The position numbers were made by a program, and so were the translations under genes. Below the pieces are notes generated by a model, which worked only from the letters and a program-made list of their open reading frames with translations, was not told where the DNA came from and did not search any database. DNA of 64,000 nt. It comes from Aureibacillus halotolerans (GTDB lineage Bacteria > Bacillota > Bacilli > Bacillales > DSM-28697). Shown here in pieces: positions 8,152 through 16,551 of this stretch (its first letter is position 1; every line of letters begins with the position of its first letter). Where the stretch lies: the NCBI RefSeq assembly GCF_004363045.1, contig NZ_SNYJ01000005.1:208281-272280 (forward strand). Reading direction: 5' to 3'.

Positions 8152-8796
8152 ATGATGGACTTTTTTAATGAACATGGAATAGATCTTTTGTATAAAACTG
8201 GAGAACATTTGTATATTTCATTGGCAGCGATTTTGCTTGGTGTACTTGTTGCCGTACCGCTAGGGATTCTCCTGACGCGTGTACCGAAATTTGCCGACCG
8301 GTTTGTTTCGTTTGTCGGGATTTTGCAGACCATTCCAAGCCTGGCAATTTTGGCATTTTTCATTCCCCTCGTCGGAATAGGAAAACCGCCAGCAATTCTG
8401 GCCTTGTTTTTTTACTCATTACTTCCTATATTACGAAACACATACATTGGCGTTCGCGGTGTGAATCAAGGTGTCGTTGAAGCAGGTAGAGGTATGGGAA
8501 TGAGCCGATGGCAGGAAATAATAAAGATGGAGTTCCCACTTGCGCTTCCGGTCATTATGGCAGGTATCCGGTTATCAACAGTGTACCTGATCGGTTGGGC
8601 GGCATTGGCCGCATTTATCGGAGGCGGTGGTCTTGGCGACTTTATTTTTGATGGGTTAAATCTTTATAAGCCAACGCTTATCCTAGCAGGCACAATACCT
8701 GCAACACTATTAGCTTTAGCTGCAAATCGTTCGCTCGTTTTGCTTGAAAATAAACTGACACCTGAAGGGATGAAAGATTCTTATAAGGCAGCTTAA
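8152..8796 (+). CDS. opuCB: Osmoprotectant/carnitine ABC importer permease (OpuCB-like)
   Basis: Membrane permease with several hydrophobic helices and the family segment GVVEAGRGMGMSRWQEI as the EAA-type loop facing the ATPase. 214 residues from ATG 8152, chosen because AGGTGG at 8138-8143 is correctly spaced for it; ATG 8146 is too close. It follows opuCA closely and precedes the binding lipoprotein. OpuB and OpuC paralogues differ in specificity (choline versus broad, including carnitine). The neighbours favour carnitine, the sequence alone does not decide. Confidence 0.92.
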   Translation: MMDFFNEHGIDLLYKTGEHLYISLAAILLGVLVAVPLGILLTRVPKFADRFVSFVGILQTIPSLAILAFFIPLVGIGKPPAILALFFYSLLPILRNTYIGVRGVNQGVVEAGRGMGMSRWQEIIKMEFPLALPVIMAGIRLSTVYLIGWAALAAFIGGGGLGDFIFDGLNLYKPTLILAGTIPATLLALAANRSLVLLENKLTPEGMKDSYKAA

Positions 8797-8812
8797 TATA
8801 GGAGTGTATGTA

Positions 8813-9742
8813 GTGACTGGTAAATTTTATAAAATGATAATTCCAGCAATTGTCCTGTTGCTCGTATCAGGCTGTGCGTTGCCTGGGCTTGCTGGAACAT
8901 CCAAGGATACGATACGTATCAGCTCTTTGACACAGTCTGAATCAGAGATCATGGCGAATGTTTTAGCGATCATGATTGAAAGAGAAACGGATGCAACAAC
9001 AGATCTGGTCACAAAACTTGGATCATCGATCGTGCAGCACCAGGGGATGCTACAAGGTGATATTGATATTTCTAGCACACGATATACAGGAACAGATATC
9101 GCTGGTGCCTTAGGTATGGAGCCGATTAAAGATCCGGAAAAAGCTTTGGAGACAGTAAAGGAAGAATTTCAGCAGCGTTTTAATCAGACATGGGCCGACA
9201 CCTATGGTTTTGCGAATAGTTATTCGTTAGCAGTCACAAAAGAATTCGCTCAGAAAAATGAGATTGAAACGATTTCCGATCTGGAGCCTTACGTTGATGA
9301 GTTGAATTTTGGCGTCGACAATGCGTGGGTGAACCGGGAAGGGGACGGTTATGATGGATTCAAGCAAACCTATTTTGAATTTGGCAATGTGTATCCGATG
9401 AATCTCGGTCTTGTCTATAAAGCTGCGGCGACTGGGAACATGGATGTTGTTCTGGCCTATTCAACGGATGGGCGAATTAAAGAGTATGATCTGAAAGTAT
9501 TGGAGGATGACAAACAGTTTTTCCCGCCTTATGACGCGTCTCCGGTCATTAGAAACGAAGTGCTGGAAAAATATCCAAAAATCAAAGAGATTACGGAGCG
9601 ATTAGGGAACCAGATAACAACAGAACAAATGCAAGAACTAAACTACAAAGCGGATGTGGAAAATACCAGCCCGCGTAACATAGCAGAGGAATTTTTGGAA
9701 GACCGTAATTACTTTGAAGGCACCGGGGAAGGGGGAAACTAA
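8813..9742 (+). CDS. opuCC: Osmoprotectant/carnitine-binding lipoprotein (OpuCC-like)
   Basis: Extracellular ligand-binding component, membrane-anchored. The N-terminus is a lipoprotein signal peptide ending LLLVSGCALPG, with the lipidated Cys in the LVSGC box. The body carries hallmarks shared with OpuCC/OpuBC: DIDISSTRYTGTD, GVDNAW, VVLAYSTDGRIKEYDL, FFPPYDASPVIR and MQELNY. Start GTG 8813 is eight bases after AGGAG; a GTG at 8804 lies inside the ribosome site. Its end is one base from the start of the second permease. Binding of carnitine is inferred from the operon. Confidence 0.93.
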   Translation: MTGKFYKMIIPAIVLLLVSGCALPGLAGTSKDTIRISSLTQSESEIMANVLAIMIERETDATTDLVTKLGSSIVQHQGMLQGDIDISSTRYTGTDIAGALGMEPIKDPEKALETVKEEFQQRFNQTWADTYGFANSYSLAVTKEFAQKNEIETISDLEPYVDELNFGVDNAWVNREGDGYDGFKQTYFEFGNVYPMNLGLVYKAAATGNMDVVLAYSTDGRIKEYDLKVLEDDKQFFPPYDASPVIRNEVLEKYPKIKEITERLGNQITTEQMQELNYKADVENTSPRNIAEEFLEDRNYFEGTGEGGN

Positions 9743-9743
9743 T

Positions 9744-10388
9744 ATGGAAACACTGCAGGAGTTTCTTCGTTATTCCAGTGAAAACAGTTTTTATATTTGG
9801 ACCGAATTTTATAGGCATTTTCTAATGGCGCTATATGGTGTATTATTTGCCTCTATTATCTCTGTTCCGTTAGGTATTCTTATCGCCAAATATAGCAAGA
9901 TGAGTGGTTGGGTTTTAGCATTAGGAAGCATCATTCAGACCGTTCCTGCTTTAGGGGCAATGGCTGTTGTGATGATTGTGATGGGGCTTGGACCAAATAC
10001 GGTCATCGTGACACTCATTTTGTATTCGATCCTTCCTATCACCCAAAATACGTATGTAGGTATGAAAGAGGTTGACAAAACCGTCGTAGAAGCGGGCTAC
10101 GCCTCGGGAATGACACGGTTTCAGTTAATGCGCATGGTTGAACTTCCACTGGCAATCAGTGTTATTATGGCAGGGATTCGCACAGCGCTAGTCGTGGGCA
10201 TTGGGATCGTAGCCATTGGCGCCTTTGTTGGGGCCGGCGGACTTGGAGCGATCATCATCACTGGCACAAATTCAACCAATGGAACAGCAATTATCTTGGC
10301 TGGGGCTATTCCGACAGCGCTGATGGCGGTTATTGCAGACATTGTTTTAGGTTGGATTGAACGGCGGCTGCAGCCAGAAAGAGCATGA
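9744..10388 (+). CDS. opuCD: Osmoprotectant/carnitine ABC importer permease (OpuCD-like)
   Basis: Second permease of the importer, 214 residues, with helices and an EAA-like loop VVEAGYASGMTRFQLM. It starts at ATG 9744, two bases after the lipoprotein stop, with GGAAGGGGGA upstream. The gene order ATPase, permease, binding protein, permease is that of opuB and opuC in Bacillus. The next gene, a regulator, begins 38 bases later with no terminator between, so the operon continues. Confidence 0.92.
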   Translation: METLQEFLRYSSENSFYIWTEFYRHFLMALYGVLFASIISVPLGILIAKYSKMSGWVLALGSIIQTVPALGAMAVVMIVMGLGPNTVIVTLILYSILPITQNTYVGMKEVDKTVVEAGYASGMTRFQLMRMVELPLAISVIMAGIRTALVVGIGIVAIGAFVGAGGLGAIIITGTNSTNGTAIILAGAIPTALMAVIADIVLGWIERRLQPERA

Positions 10389-10426
10389 GAAGATAGTCTT
10401 TGCTGATAATGGGAGGTAGTATCTTC

Positions 10427-10996
10427 ATGAAAGAACATACATCGGATCAAAACGAACTCATTGACGATATCAAAACACAGTTTGTCGAAAAGATAACGGA
10501 TAATATGAATGCTTTTGGAGCGCCGACAAGTGTCGGGCGTGTTCTCGGCATTATTTACATGAACAATGAGCCGATGACACTGGATCAATTGGCAGAGGAA
10601 ACAGGCATGAGCAAAACAAGAATGAGCCAGTTGGTCAGGGAAATGGTTGATATGAACATCGCCGAGCGTGTGTTTAAAAAAGGATTCCGTAAAGATTTGT
10701 ACCGGGTGGAGGAAGATTACTATGAAACGTTTATCTTACTGTTCACTGCCACTTGGAAACGGGCGATTTCTAGAAGTAGACATTTTGAACAAAAGCTCAT
10801 GGGAAAGCTCGATGATTTAAAACAGAATCAAGAATTAACAGAAGAAAATGAAGTGATCATGAACGAGTTACTGGCAGAACTCTATGAATGGATGGAGTAC
10901 TACGATTGGATTCGCAGAGTGAATGACTTTTTTGAAAGTGGAGAGATCTTTAAACACGTACCTAAAAAAACACCAGGAGGAGATCGTGATGAATAA
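10427..10996 (+). CDS. GbsR-family transcriptional regulator
   Basis: MarR-like winged-helix regulator of the GbsR family, whose B. subtilis members (GbsR, OpcR) repress choline uptake and betaine synthesis genes. The winged helix covers roughly residues 30-95: MTLDQLAEETGMSKTRMSQLV is the helix-turn-helix and RVFKKGFRKDLY the wing. 189 residues from ATG 10427, nine bases after GGGAGGT. The rest is a helical dimerisation part. It lies inside the operon, between importer and enzymes, and its end overlaps the next gene by eight bases, so it likely autoregulates the unit. The effector is unknown; carnitine, dehydrocarnitine or betaine are candidates. Confidence 0.88.
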   Translation: MKEHTSDQNELIDDIKTQFVEKITDNMNAFGAPTSVGRVLGIIYMNNEPMTLDQLAEETGMSKTRMSQLVREMVDMNIAERVFKKGFRKDLYRVEEDYYETFILLFTATWKRAISRSRHFEQKLMGKLDDLKQNQELTEENEVIMNELLAELYEWMEYYDWIRRVNDFFESGEIFKHVPKKTPGGDRDE

Positions 10997-11867
10997 AAAA
11001 GTGATGTTGTCATGTGCCGTGACCGGCGCAGGAGATACGACGGCTAAAAGCCCGCATGTGCCTATCACCCCAAAGGAAATTGCCGACTCTGCCATAAAGG
11101 CAGCAAAAGCAGGTGCAACGATTGCACACATTCATGTCCGTGATCCTGAAACAGGTCGCTCAAGTCATGATGTAAAGCTTTTTCAGGAAACGGTGGAACG
11201 CATTCGTGAATCTGAAACAGATGTCATTATTAATATCACATCTGGCGGTGGTGGAGACTGGATTCCTAGCCAAGAGGACCCGACAAAAGGTGGCGAAGGG
11301 ACGGATATCCAAACGCCAGAAGAACGCCACGAACCGATAGCTAAACTTCTTCCAGAAATGTGCACCATCGATTGTGGGAGCATCAATTTCGGAAATATGC
11401 TATATGTAAGCCCGACAGATTGGCTGGAAAAACAAGCAAGGCTTGTTCAAGAAAGTGGCGTAAAGCCGGAACTGGAATGCTTTGATACGGGTCATATCCA
11501 TTTTGCGAATAACTTGATTGACAAAGGCCTTATTGACGGCGATCCATTATACCAATTTTGTTTAGGCATCCCATGGGGGGCAGCTGCAGATGCGGAGACC
11601 TTATCCTATATGAAGAGCCGTATTCCGGCGAATGGACGCTGGGCGGCGTTTGGCATCGGCCGTATGCAAATGCCATTGGTTGCTGAATCACTCTTACAGG
11701 GAGGCAATATCCGTGTCGGTTTGGAAGATAATTTGTATTTAAAGAAGGGACAACTGGCAACGAACGAGCAGCTAGTTGACAAGGCCGTCGGCATCGTGCA
11801 GAGTCTTGGTTCTGATATTATGACGCCTGCAGAAGCACGCCAAGAATTGAACTTATTTACACCGTAG
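10989..11867 (+). CDS. cdhC: BKACE-family beta-keto acid cleavage enzyme, probable dehydrocarnitine cleavage
   Basis: Zinc-dependent enzyme of the BKACE (former DUF849) family. In carnitine catabolism the homologue CdhC condenses 3-dehydrocarnitine with acetyl-CoA to give betainyl-CoA and acetoacetate. The metal-binding pair His47 and His49 is visible in AHIHVRDPETG, with INITSGGGGD and a C-terminal VGLEDNLYL containing the conserved Glu. ATG 10989 follows AGGAGGAG and overlaps the regulator end, indicating translational coupling. 292 residues, normal for the family. Other BKACE members act on other keto acids; the adjoining dehydrogenase and thioesterase make the carnitine role convincing. 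Confidence 0.88.
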   Translation: MNKKVMLSCAVTGAGDTTAKSPHVPITPKEIADSAIKAAKAGATIAHIHVRDPETGRSSHDVKLFQETVERIRESETDVIINITSGGGGDWIPSQEDPTKGGEGTDIQTPEERHEPIAKLLPEMCTIDCGSINFGNMLYVSPTDWLEKQARLVQESGVKPELECFDTGHIHFANNLIDKGLIDGDPLYQFCLGIPWGAAADAETLSYMKSRIPANGRWAAFGIGRMQMPLVAESLLQGGNIRVGLEDNLYLKKGQLATNEQLVDKAVGIVQSLGSDIMTPAEARQELNLFTP

Positions 11868-11886
11868 AAGGAAGGTTTGAATTGAA

Positions 11887-12846
11887 ATGAAAGCGACAAA
11901 GCATATTGCCGTTGTTGGTACAGGCGTTATCGGTAACGGTTGGATTACACGTTTTTTGGCAAATGGTTTCACGGTAACAGCGTCCGACCCGGACCCAGGG
12001 GCAGAGGCACGCACACGTGACGCAGTCCAAAGGGCCTGGGCGCATATGGAGAAAGTGGGTGTTCACGAAGAGGCGTCTCCGGAGCGGCTGTTTTTCGAGC
12101 CTGATCTTGAGAAAGCTCTGCAGCATGCGGACTTTGTTCAGGAAAATGTCCCGGAGCGTGAAGAATTAAAACGAACTGTCATTGCGAAAATTGATCAATT
12201 TGCACCAAAAGAAGCGGTGATCGCTTCCAGTACATCCGGTATCTTGCCGAGCGTATTGCAAAAAGACTGTACACGTCATCCGGAGCGAGTGATCGTCGCA
12301 CACCCGTTTAATCCAGTGTATCTAATCCCGCTAGTGGAGCTTGTGGGCGGTGAAAAAACAGAAGCGAAATACATTGAAAAAGCGAAGCACTTTTATGATG
12401 AGATGAATATGAAACCGTTGGTCGTTCGCAATGAAATTGAAGGGCATATTGCCGATCGCTTAATGGAAGCGATCTGGCGTGAAGGGCTACACATCGTCAA
12501 TGACGGTGTCGCTACGACAGAAGAGGTGGACGCTGCGATTATTTACGGACCAGGATTGCGTTGGGCACTCATGGGGCCCTTCATGACGTTGCATATGGGT
12601 GGCGGTAAACAAGGGATGCGCCACTTGCTCAGCCAATTCGGTCCTGCTTTGAAATTGCCATGGACCAAATTGGAAGCTCCTGAATTAACCGATGAGCTAG
12701 CCAATAAAGTCATTGAAGGGTGCGAAGCACAAACCGGCGCCATTGAAATGGAAAAGCTTGAAGAACGCCGTGATGAGTTTCTAATTGAATTACAGCAACT
12801 ACTGGAAAAATATTGGCCGGGTGCTAATTTGAATGGAAAGCTTTAA
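11887..12846 (+). CDS. cdhA: L-carnitine dehydrogenase
   Basis: NAD-dependent oxidation of L-carnitine to 3-dehydrocarnitine, first enzymatic step of the pathway. N-terminal Rossmann fold with GTGVIG at residues 11-16. The body is of the 3-hydroxyacyl-CoA dehydrogenase type: SSTSGILPS, then AHPFNPVYLIPLVELVGG, which includes the catalytic His-containing HPFNP segment, and a C-terminal domain with YGPGLRWALMGPF characteristic of carnitine dehydrogenases. 319 aa, usual for the family (about 320). It lies 19 bases after the cleavage enzyme, preceded by GAAGGAAGG. Confidence 0.92.
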   Translation: MKATKHIAVVGTGVIGNGWITRFLANGFTVTASDPDPGAEARTRDAVQRAWAHMEKVGVHEEASPERLFFEPDLEKALQHADFVQENVPEREELKRTVIAKIDQFAPKEAVIASSTSGILPSVLQKDCTRHPERVIVAHPFNPVYLIPLVELVGGEKTEAKYIEKAKHFYDEMNMKPLVVRNEIEGHIADRLMEAIWREGLHIVNDGVATTEEVDAAIIYGPGLRWALMGPFMTLHMGGGKQGMRHLLSQFGPALKLPWTKLEAPELTDELANKVIEGCEAQTGAIEMEKLEERRDEFLIELQQLLEKYWPGANLNGKL

Positions 12847-12894
12847 GGGCAAGAAGGAAAGCACGAAGAACGATATGGGAAGGAGGTACACCCG

Positions 12895-13368
12895 TTGAGT
12901 GAAGGAAAAAAAATCTTGCAACACAACGTGCCGGAAGAATGGATCGATTTTAATGGCCATATGAATGACGCTGAATATGTACGTGCGTTTAGTTGGGGCA
13001 CTGATGCTCTAATGGAGTTCATCGGTATGACGGCGGATTTTCGTGATCAACAGCAATACACGATGTATACGCTCGAGAATCATGTGGTTTATTTAGATGA
13101 AATGAAGCTGAACGAGGCTTTTGAAGTGCATATACACTTGCTTGATTATGATGCCAAACGACTTCATGTCTTTTTTGAACTGTATGGTGAGAATAACAAA
13201 AGAGCCGCAACAAGTGAACAAATGCTCATGGGCATCGACCAATCCACTGGGAGACCCGCCCCTTTTCCTGAGAGCGTGTATAGCAAAGTTCAAGCATTAG
13301 CTGAGCAGTACACACCAGCAGAAAAGCCAAAAGAAGCCGGCCGCGTAATCGGGATTAAGCGGAAGTGA
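12895..13368 (+). CDS. cdhB: Hotdog-fold thioesterase, probable betainyl-CoA thioesterase
   Basis: Cytoplasmic 4HBT-type hotdog protein of 157 aa. The N-terminal EEWIDFNGHMNDAEYVRAF carries the family pattern with the Asp/Asn active-site region, and QLLMGID-like strands follow. In Pseudomonas the carnitine operon encodes CdhB, which hydrolyses betainyl-CoA to glycine betaine and CoA. The same three enzymes are clustered here, so this is the likely last step. TTG 12895 is the start, with AAGGAGG correctly spaced. It closes the operon, followed by a terminator. Without the context it would only be called an acyl-CoA thioesterase. Confidence 0.85.
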   Translation: MSEGKKILQHNVPEEWIDFNGHMNDAEYVRAFSWGTDALMEFIGMTADFRDQQQYTMYTLENHVVYLDEMKLNEAFEVHIHLLDYDAKRLHVFFELYGENNKRAATSEQMLMGIDQSTGRPAPFPESVYSKVQALAEQYTPAEKPKEAGRVIGIKRK

Positions 13369-13385
13369 ACGACACAAGAAATAAG

Positions 13386-13423
13386 AAAAAGGGTTCCTAA
13401 GCAATGACTTGGAGCCCTTTTTG
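13386..13423. terminator. Terminator at the end of the carnitine operon
   Basis: AAAAGGGTTCC pairs with GGAGCCCTTTT (one G-U), followed by T residues on the plus strand and with five T on the minus strand. It serves both the carnitine operon and the convergent small membrane gene. Confidence 0.85.
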
Positions 13424-13437
13424 TGCTTATAAGCCCC

Positions 13438-13662
13438 CTATTTTACCTCATGGTTACTATTGTCAGGAGGTGCCCCTCTTTTTCTTACAGAGTCAAACAG
13501 AAACATAAAAGTAGTTCCAAGAGTATGGCCAACAAAGGCGGACTCTAATTTACCAAGTGAAAATGCCGATATTTCCAGATAGTGAAATAGAGCAATGACT
13601 GCCACAATGCCCGCATAACTGGGGAGAAGTGTCTTTAAGACCAGTTGTTTGAACGAAAGCAA
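13438..13662 (-). CDS. Small membrane protein, 74 aa, function unknown
   Basis: Starts at TTG 13662 behind GGGAGGT. Two hydrophobic segments (about residues 8-28 and 40-60: TLLPSYAGIVAVIALFHYL and HTLGTTFMFLFDSV) and a hydrophilic tail ending NSNHEVK suggest a small integral membrane protein. I do not recognise a family. Convergent with the carnitine operon, with a shared terminator; no partner gene follows. Confidence 0.55.
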   Translation of the reverse strand: MLSFKQLVLKTLLPSYAGIVAVIALFHYLEISAFSLGKLESAFVGHTLGTTFMFLFDSVRKRGAPPDNSNHEVK

Positions 13663-13756
13663 ATAATACCTCCCATGTGAAATTCAGTCTCTTCCAATAG
13701 TTTACCATCCCCTATTCCGCTAAACAAGGAACCGTCTGTAGACAAGCACAAGCCAC

Positions 13757-13785
13757 TTGATATAAAACAAAAAAGCGGCTAAACT
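13757..13785 (+). promoter_or_regulatory. Sigma-A promoter of the ABC-F leader
   Basis: TTGATA (13757-13762), 17-base spacer, TAAACT (13780-13785). Transcription would begin near 13792, about 26 bases before the 44-codon ORF. Confidence 0.7.
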
Positions 13786-13817
13786 AATTGTAACGAAAAG
13801 GAAATGGAGGTGGGAAG

Positions 13818-13952
13818 ATGAATTTTACTGGTGCTCGCATGACAGCAATGGAAAGCTTTTTGTACATTCTCCGTGCGATTTTTTCAGCCATTGAGGTATT
13901 ACGGGATACGTATGCCCTTTTTGAACTCAATGCTTGTCAAAATACCCAGTAA
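13818..13952 (+). CDS. 44-codon ORF, candidate leader peptide of the ABC-F gene
   Basis: A short ORF starting MNFTGARMTAMESFLYIL, with a strong ribosome site (GGAGGTGGGAAG directly upstream of ATG 13818) and its own promoter. It ends 50 bases before an intrinsic terminator, which in turn lies about 130 bases before an ABC-F resistance-type gene. The peptide is mildly hydrophobic and amphipathic and I recognise no family. Bacterial ABC-F resistance genes such as vmlR are often controlled by attenuation through a leader ORF, and the layout fits that. It could also be an independent small protein gene. Confidence 0.5.
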   Translation: MNFTGARMTAMESFLYILRAIFSAIEVLRDTYALFELNACQNTQ

Positions 13953-13971
13953 GAGACATCTGCCCACGAAC

Positions 13972-13984
13972 GGACGTCACGTCC
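13972..13984. promoter_or_regulatory. Palindrome within the ABC-F leader
   Basis: GGACGT-C-ACGTCC, a perfect 6-bp inverted repeat 20 bases after the leader ORF stop. It could fold as a small hairpin that pauses polymerase or competes with the downstream terminator. Confidence 0.4.
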
Positions 13985-14002
13985 TTCTCCATGCACGTAA
14001 CA

Positions 14003-14032
14003 GGCGGCTGTTTAACTACAGGCGTCTTTTTT
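14003..14032 (+). terminator. Intrinsic terminator or attenuator upstream of the ABC-F gene
   Basis: GGCGGCTGT pairs with ACAGGCGTC (eight of nine pairs, including one G-U), six-base loop, then TCTTTTTT. It stands between the leader ORF and the ABC-F gene, so read-through is required to express the latter unless there is another promoter. Confidence 0.65.
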
Positions 14033-14161
14033 GTGCCCTAAAACGTGCACAGAAATCATAATGCTTCATTATCTATACATTTTGCTATTGAATGAACGGG
14101 AAGACGGAAGGACCGTTCAACTGGCAGTGTCTCTTCAGAGGAACAACGGAGGAACACCACA

Positions 14162-15793
14162 ATGATTGCATGCAGTATACAAGACGTCACGCAGACGTTT
14201 GGCGCAGAAACAATTTTTTCAAACATTACTTGTGAAATAAAAGAGGGTGAACGGGTCGGCCTCATCGGCAGAAACGGCGAAGGAAAAACAACGCTCATGC
14301 ATTTAATAGCAGGCAAAACGACGCCGGCGAGTGGCGTCGTTTCCTGGAAAAAGGGCATGGCTGTAGGGTTGCTAGAGCAGATGCCAACCATTGCGGAAAA
14401 CACAATTGTAGCAGACGCCTTGCTAGCTGTGTTTACCGAGCTGCTTGAGATGAAAAAACAAATGACAGTGCTTGAGCAGCAACTAGCTTCAGAAACAAAG
14501 GGACTGGAAAAGCGCCTTGAAGTATACGGCAAGCTTCAGGAGCGCTTTATGGCAGAAGGCGGTTATGAAGTTGACGCCAATATTCGGCGTGTGGCTGCTG
14601 GTCTTCAAGTGACGCCGCTGTTAGAGAAGCCGTGGAAGCAACTGAGCGGTGGCGAACGCACGAAAATTGGGTTGGCTCAGTTGTTGCTTCGGAATCCAGG
14701 ACTGTTGCTGCTTGATGAACCAACGAATCATTTAGATTTGCCTGCCATCGAATGGCTCACCGATTGGATCACGTCATCTGGGGCGACGGTCGTCATTATT
14801 TCGCATGATCGTTATTTCCTCGATGAAACGACGACAAAGGTGATGGAAATGGAGCAGGGGGAATTGTATGTGTACCACACAAACTACTCCGGTTACGTTA
14901 AGGAAAAAGAAGAACGACTGTTACGTGAATTTCAGCAATATGAAGATCAACAGAAGAAAATCAAAAAAATGCAGGAAGCCATTAAACGCTTGAAGGACTG
15001 GGCAAACCGCGCGAATCCGCCAAACGCGGGCTTGCATAAGAAGGCGAAAAACATGGAAAAGGCGCTTGCCCGCATGACCCTTGTCAAAAAGCCCGTTGTG
15101 CAAAAAGCGATTGATGGCGGCTTTGACAGCAGTGGCCGGAGCGGAAAGGATGTCGTTGTCGCTAAAGGTGTGACAAAGGCATTTGCTGAGCAGGTGGTGC
15201 TGGACCGTTTGTCAATGCATGTGCGCTACAAGGAACGCGTCGCCATTGTTGGAGCCAATGGAAGTGGGAAATCGACGCTGTTGAAGCTGATTTTAGGTGA
15301 AATGACTGCTGATGCGGGCGAACTTACTATCGGAAGTCGGTTGTCGATGGGGTTTTTATCACAGCATAACGATGAATTGGACGATCGCTTGACAGTCATT
15401 GATGAATTCCGTGATAAAATTGTGATTACGGAAGGAGATGCCCGACGTCTCTTAGCTAAATTTTTGTTTTATGGCCCTGCGGTGTTTCAAAAGGTATCGA
15501 GCTTGAGTGGAGGAGAGCGGATGCGGCTTCGACTGGCACAGCTTATGCATGAGAAGCATAACCTTCTGATCCTTGATGAACCAACAAATCACCTAGATAT
15601 TGACTCGAAAGAGGTGCTTGAGGAAGCATTGGACAGCTTCGACGGCACCATCCTTGCTGTATCGCATGATCGCTACTTTCTCGATAAGCTCTTTCCTGTG
15701 ACGTGCTGGCTTGATTCCGGACAGCTGACACGTTACGAAGGAAGTTATCCTTATGCGAGAGCGAAGCGTCTAGAACTCGCATTAAATGAGTGA
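14162..15793 (+). CDS. ABC-F family ATPase, ribosome-protection type
   Basis: Soluble protein with two ABC ATPase domains and no membrane segment, 543 aa. Walker A motifs GRNGEGKTT (about 36-44) and GANGSGKST (about 363-371), signatures LSGGERTKIGLAQ and LSGGERMRLRLAQ, and two LLDEPTNHLD-type Walker B boxes. The interdomain linker (about 240-320) is long and charged, with WANRANPPNAGLHKKAKNM, the part that reaches the peptidyl-transferase region in resistance ABC-Fs. A role in releasing ribosome-targeting antibiotics is likely from this linker and the leader; a housekeeping EttA/Uup-like role is the alternative. ATG 14162 follows AACGGAGG by nine bases. Confidence 0.9.
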   Translation: MIACSIQDVTQTFGAETIFSNITCEIKEGERVGLIGRNGEGKTTLMHLIAGKTTPASGVVSWKKGMAVGLLEQMPTIAENTIVADALLAVFTELLEMKKQMTVLEQQLASETKGLEKRLEVYGKLQERFMAEGGYEVDANIRRVAAGLQVTPLLEKPWKQLSGGERTKIGLAQLLLRNPGLLLLDEPTNHLDLPAIEWLTDWITSSGATVVIISHDRYFLDETTTKVMEMEQGELYVYHTNYSGYVKEKEERLLREFQQYEDQQKKIKKMQEAIKRLKDWANRANPPNAGLHKKAKNMEKALARMTLVKKPVVQKAIDGGFDSSGRSGKDVVVAKGVTKAFAEQVVLDRLSMHVRYKERVAIVGANGSGKSTLLKLILGEMTADAGELTIGSRLSMGFLSQHNDELDDRLTVIDEFRDKIVITEGDARRLLAKFLFYGPAVFQKVSSLSGGERMRLRLAQLMHEKHNLLILDEPTNHLDIDSKEVLEEALDSFDGTILAVSHDRYFLDKLFPVTCWLDSGQLTRYEGSYPYARAKRLELALNE

Positions 15794-15854
15794 GTGTCGA
15801 CTGCGGCTTTCCGTTGATTTGAAGGAATCCTGTATAGCATTATTGTGAAAAAGG

Positions 15855-15892
15855 GCTGTTTTGAAAGTCATCTCTGTGGCTTTCGGAACAGC
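15855..15892 (+). terminator. Hairpin after the ABC-F gene
   Basis: GCTGTTTTGAAAG pairs with CTTTCGGAACAGC through G-U pairs. No T tract follows on the plus strand, so termination may be weak; another small hairpin around CTGTTATGTATAACAG follows at about 15898-15913. Confidence 0.45.
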
Positions 15893-16017
15893 TCATGCTG
15901 TTATGTATAACAGCTAATGATCATACGTACTGCCATTTGATGAAAACTGGAAAAAATGGTAGTCTTGATCATGTATACGAACTGGATATGACTTCCTAGT
16001 GTTTCAGGAGGAACCAA

Positions 16018-16548
16018 ATGATGAAAATCAGTCAATCGATGGCCTTTTATGGAGTGCTCTTTTGTTTGGTAATGTCAGTGTATTCACTGTTTTCAACCAT
16101 TCATAATATGTGGCAGGTAGCGCCACCTAGGCTTGTGCTACTGTTGCTCGTCACAGGCTGTTTCGTTACGGCTTGCATAGGAATTATGAAGAAAACAACA
16201 CGCTGGGGAAGAATGCAGAGCTGGATGACGTTCTTCATCGCACCATTATTAGGGGCGGCTTTACTTCTATCGCTCGTTTTCACGTCCGTCTTTCCATTTG
16301 AAAAAGAATATATCGCCAGCCTGACGTCACCAGAAGGTACGCATCAGATTGACGTGTATGCCACGGATGGTGGTGCAACAACGTTAAAGGGCATTATGGC
16401 AGAATTGAATGGGCCACTTTGGTTCACAAAAAGGATTTTTATTGAGCATGATGGCACGCATGACCTAGTCACACAGTGGGAAGGTGAAGACTTGTTCGTA
16501 ATAAACGGGGAGATGATTCAGCTTCCTACAGCAGATGGTTGGTTTTAG
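16018..16548 (+). CDS. DUF5412-like membrane protein, 176 aa
   Basis: Three predicted membrane segments (about residues 8-28, 40-57, 72-92) followed by an extracytoplasmic domain of about 80 residues. The domain has the pattern SPEGTHQIDVYATDGGATT and ends LFVINGEMIQLP, which matches what I remember of DUF5412 proteins in Bacilli. Function unknown. ATG 16018 (or 16021) follows AGGAGG. It is alone on the plus strand; the next gene is convergent and only three bases away. Confidence 0.65.
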   Translation: MMKISQSMAFYGVLFCLVMSVYSLFSTIHNMWQVAPPRLVLLLLVTGCFVTACIGIMKKTTRWGRMQSWMTFFIAPLLGAALLLSLVFTSVFPFEKEYIASLTSPEGTHQIDVYATDGGATTLKGIMAELNGPLWFTKRIFIEHDGTHDLVTQWEGEDLFVINGEMIQLPTADGWF

Positions 16549-16551
16549 CGT

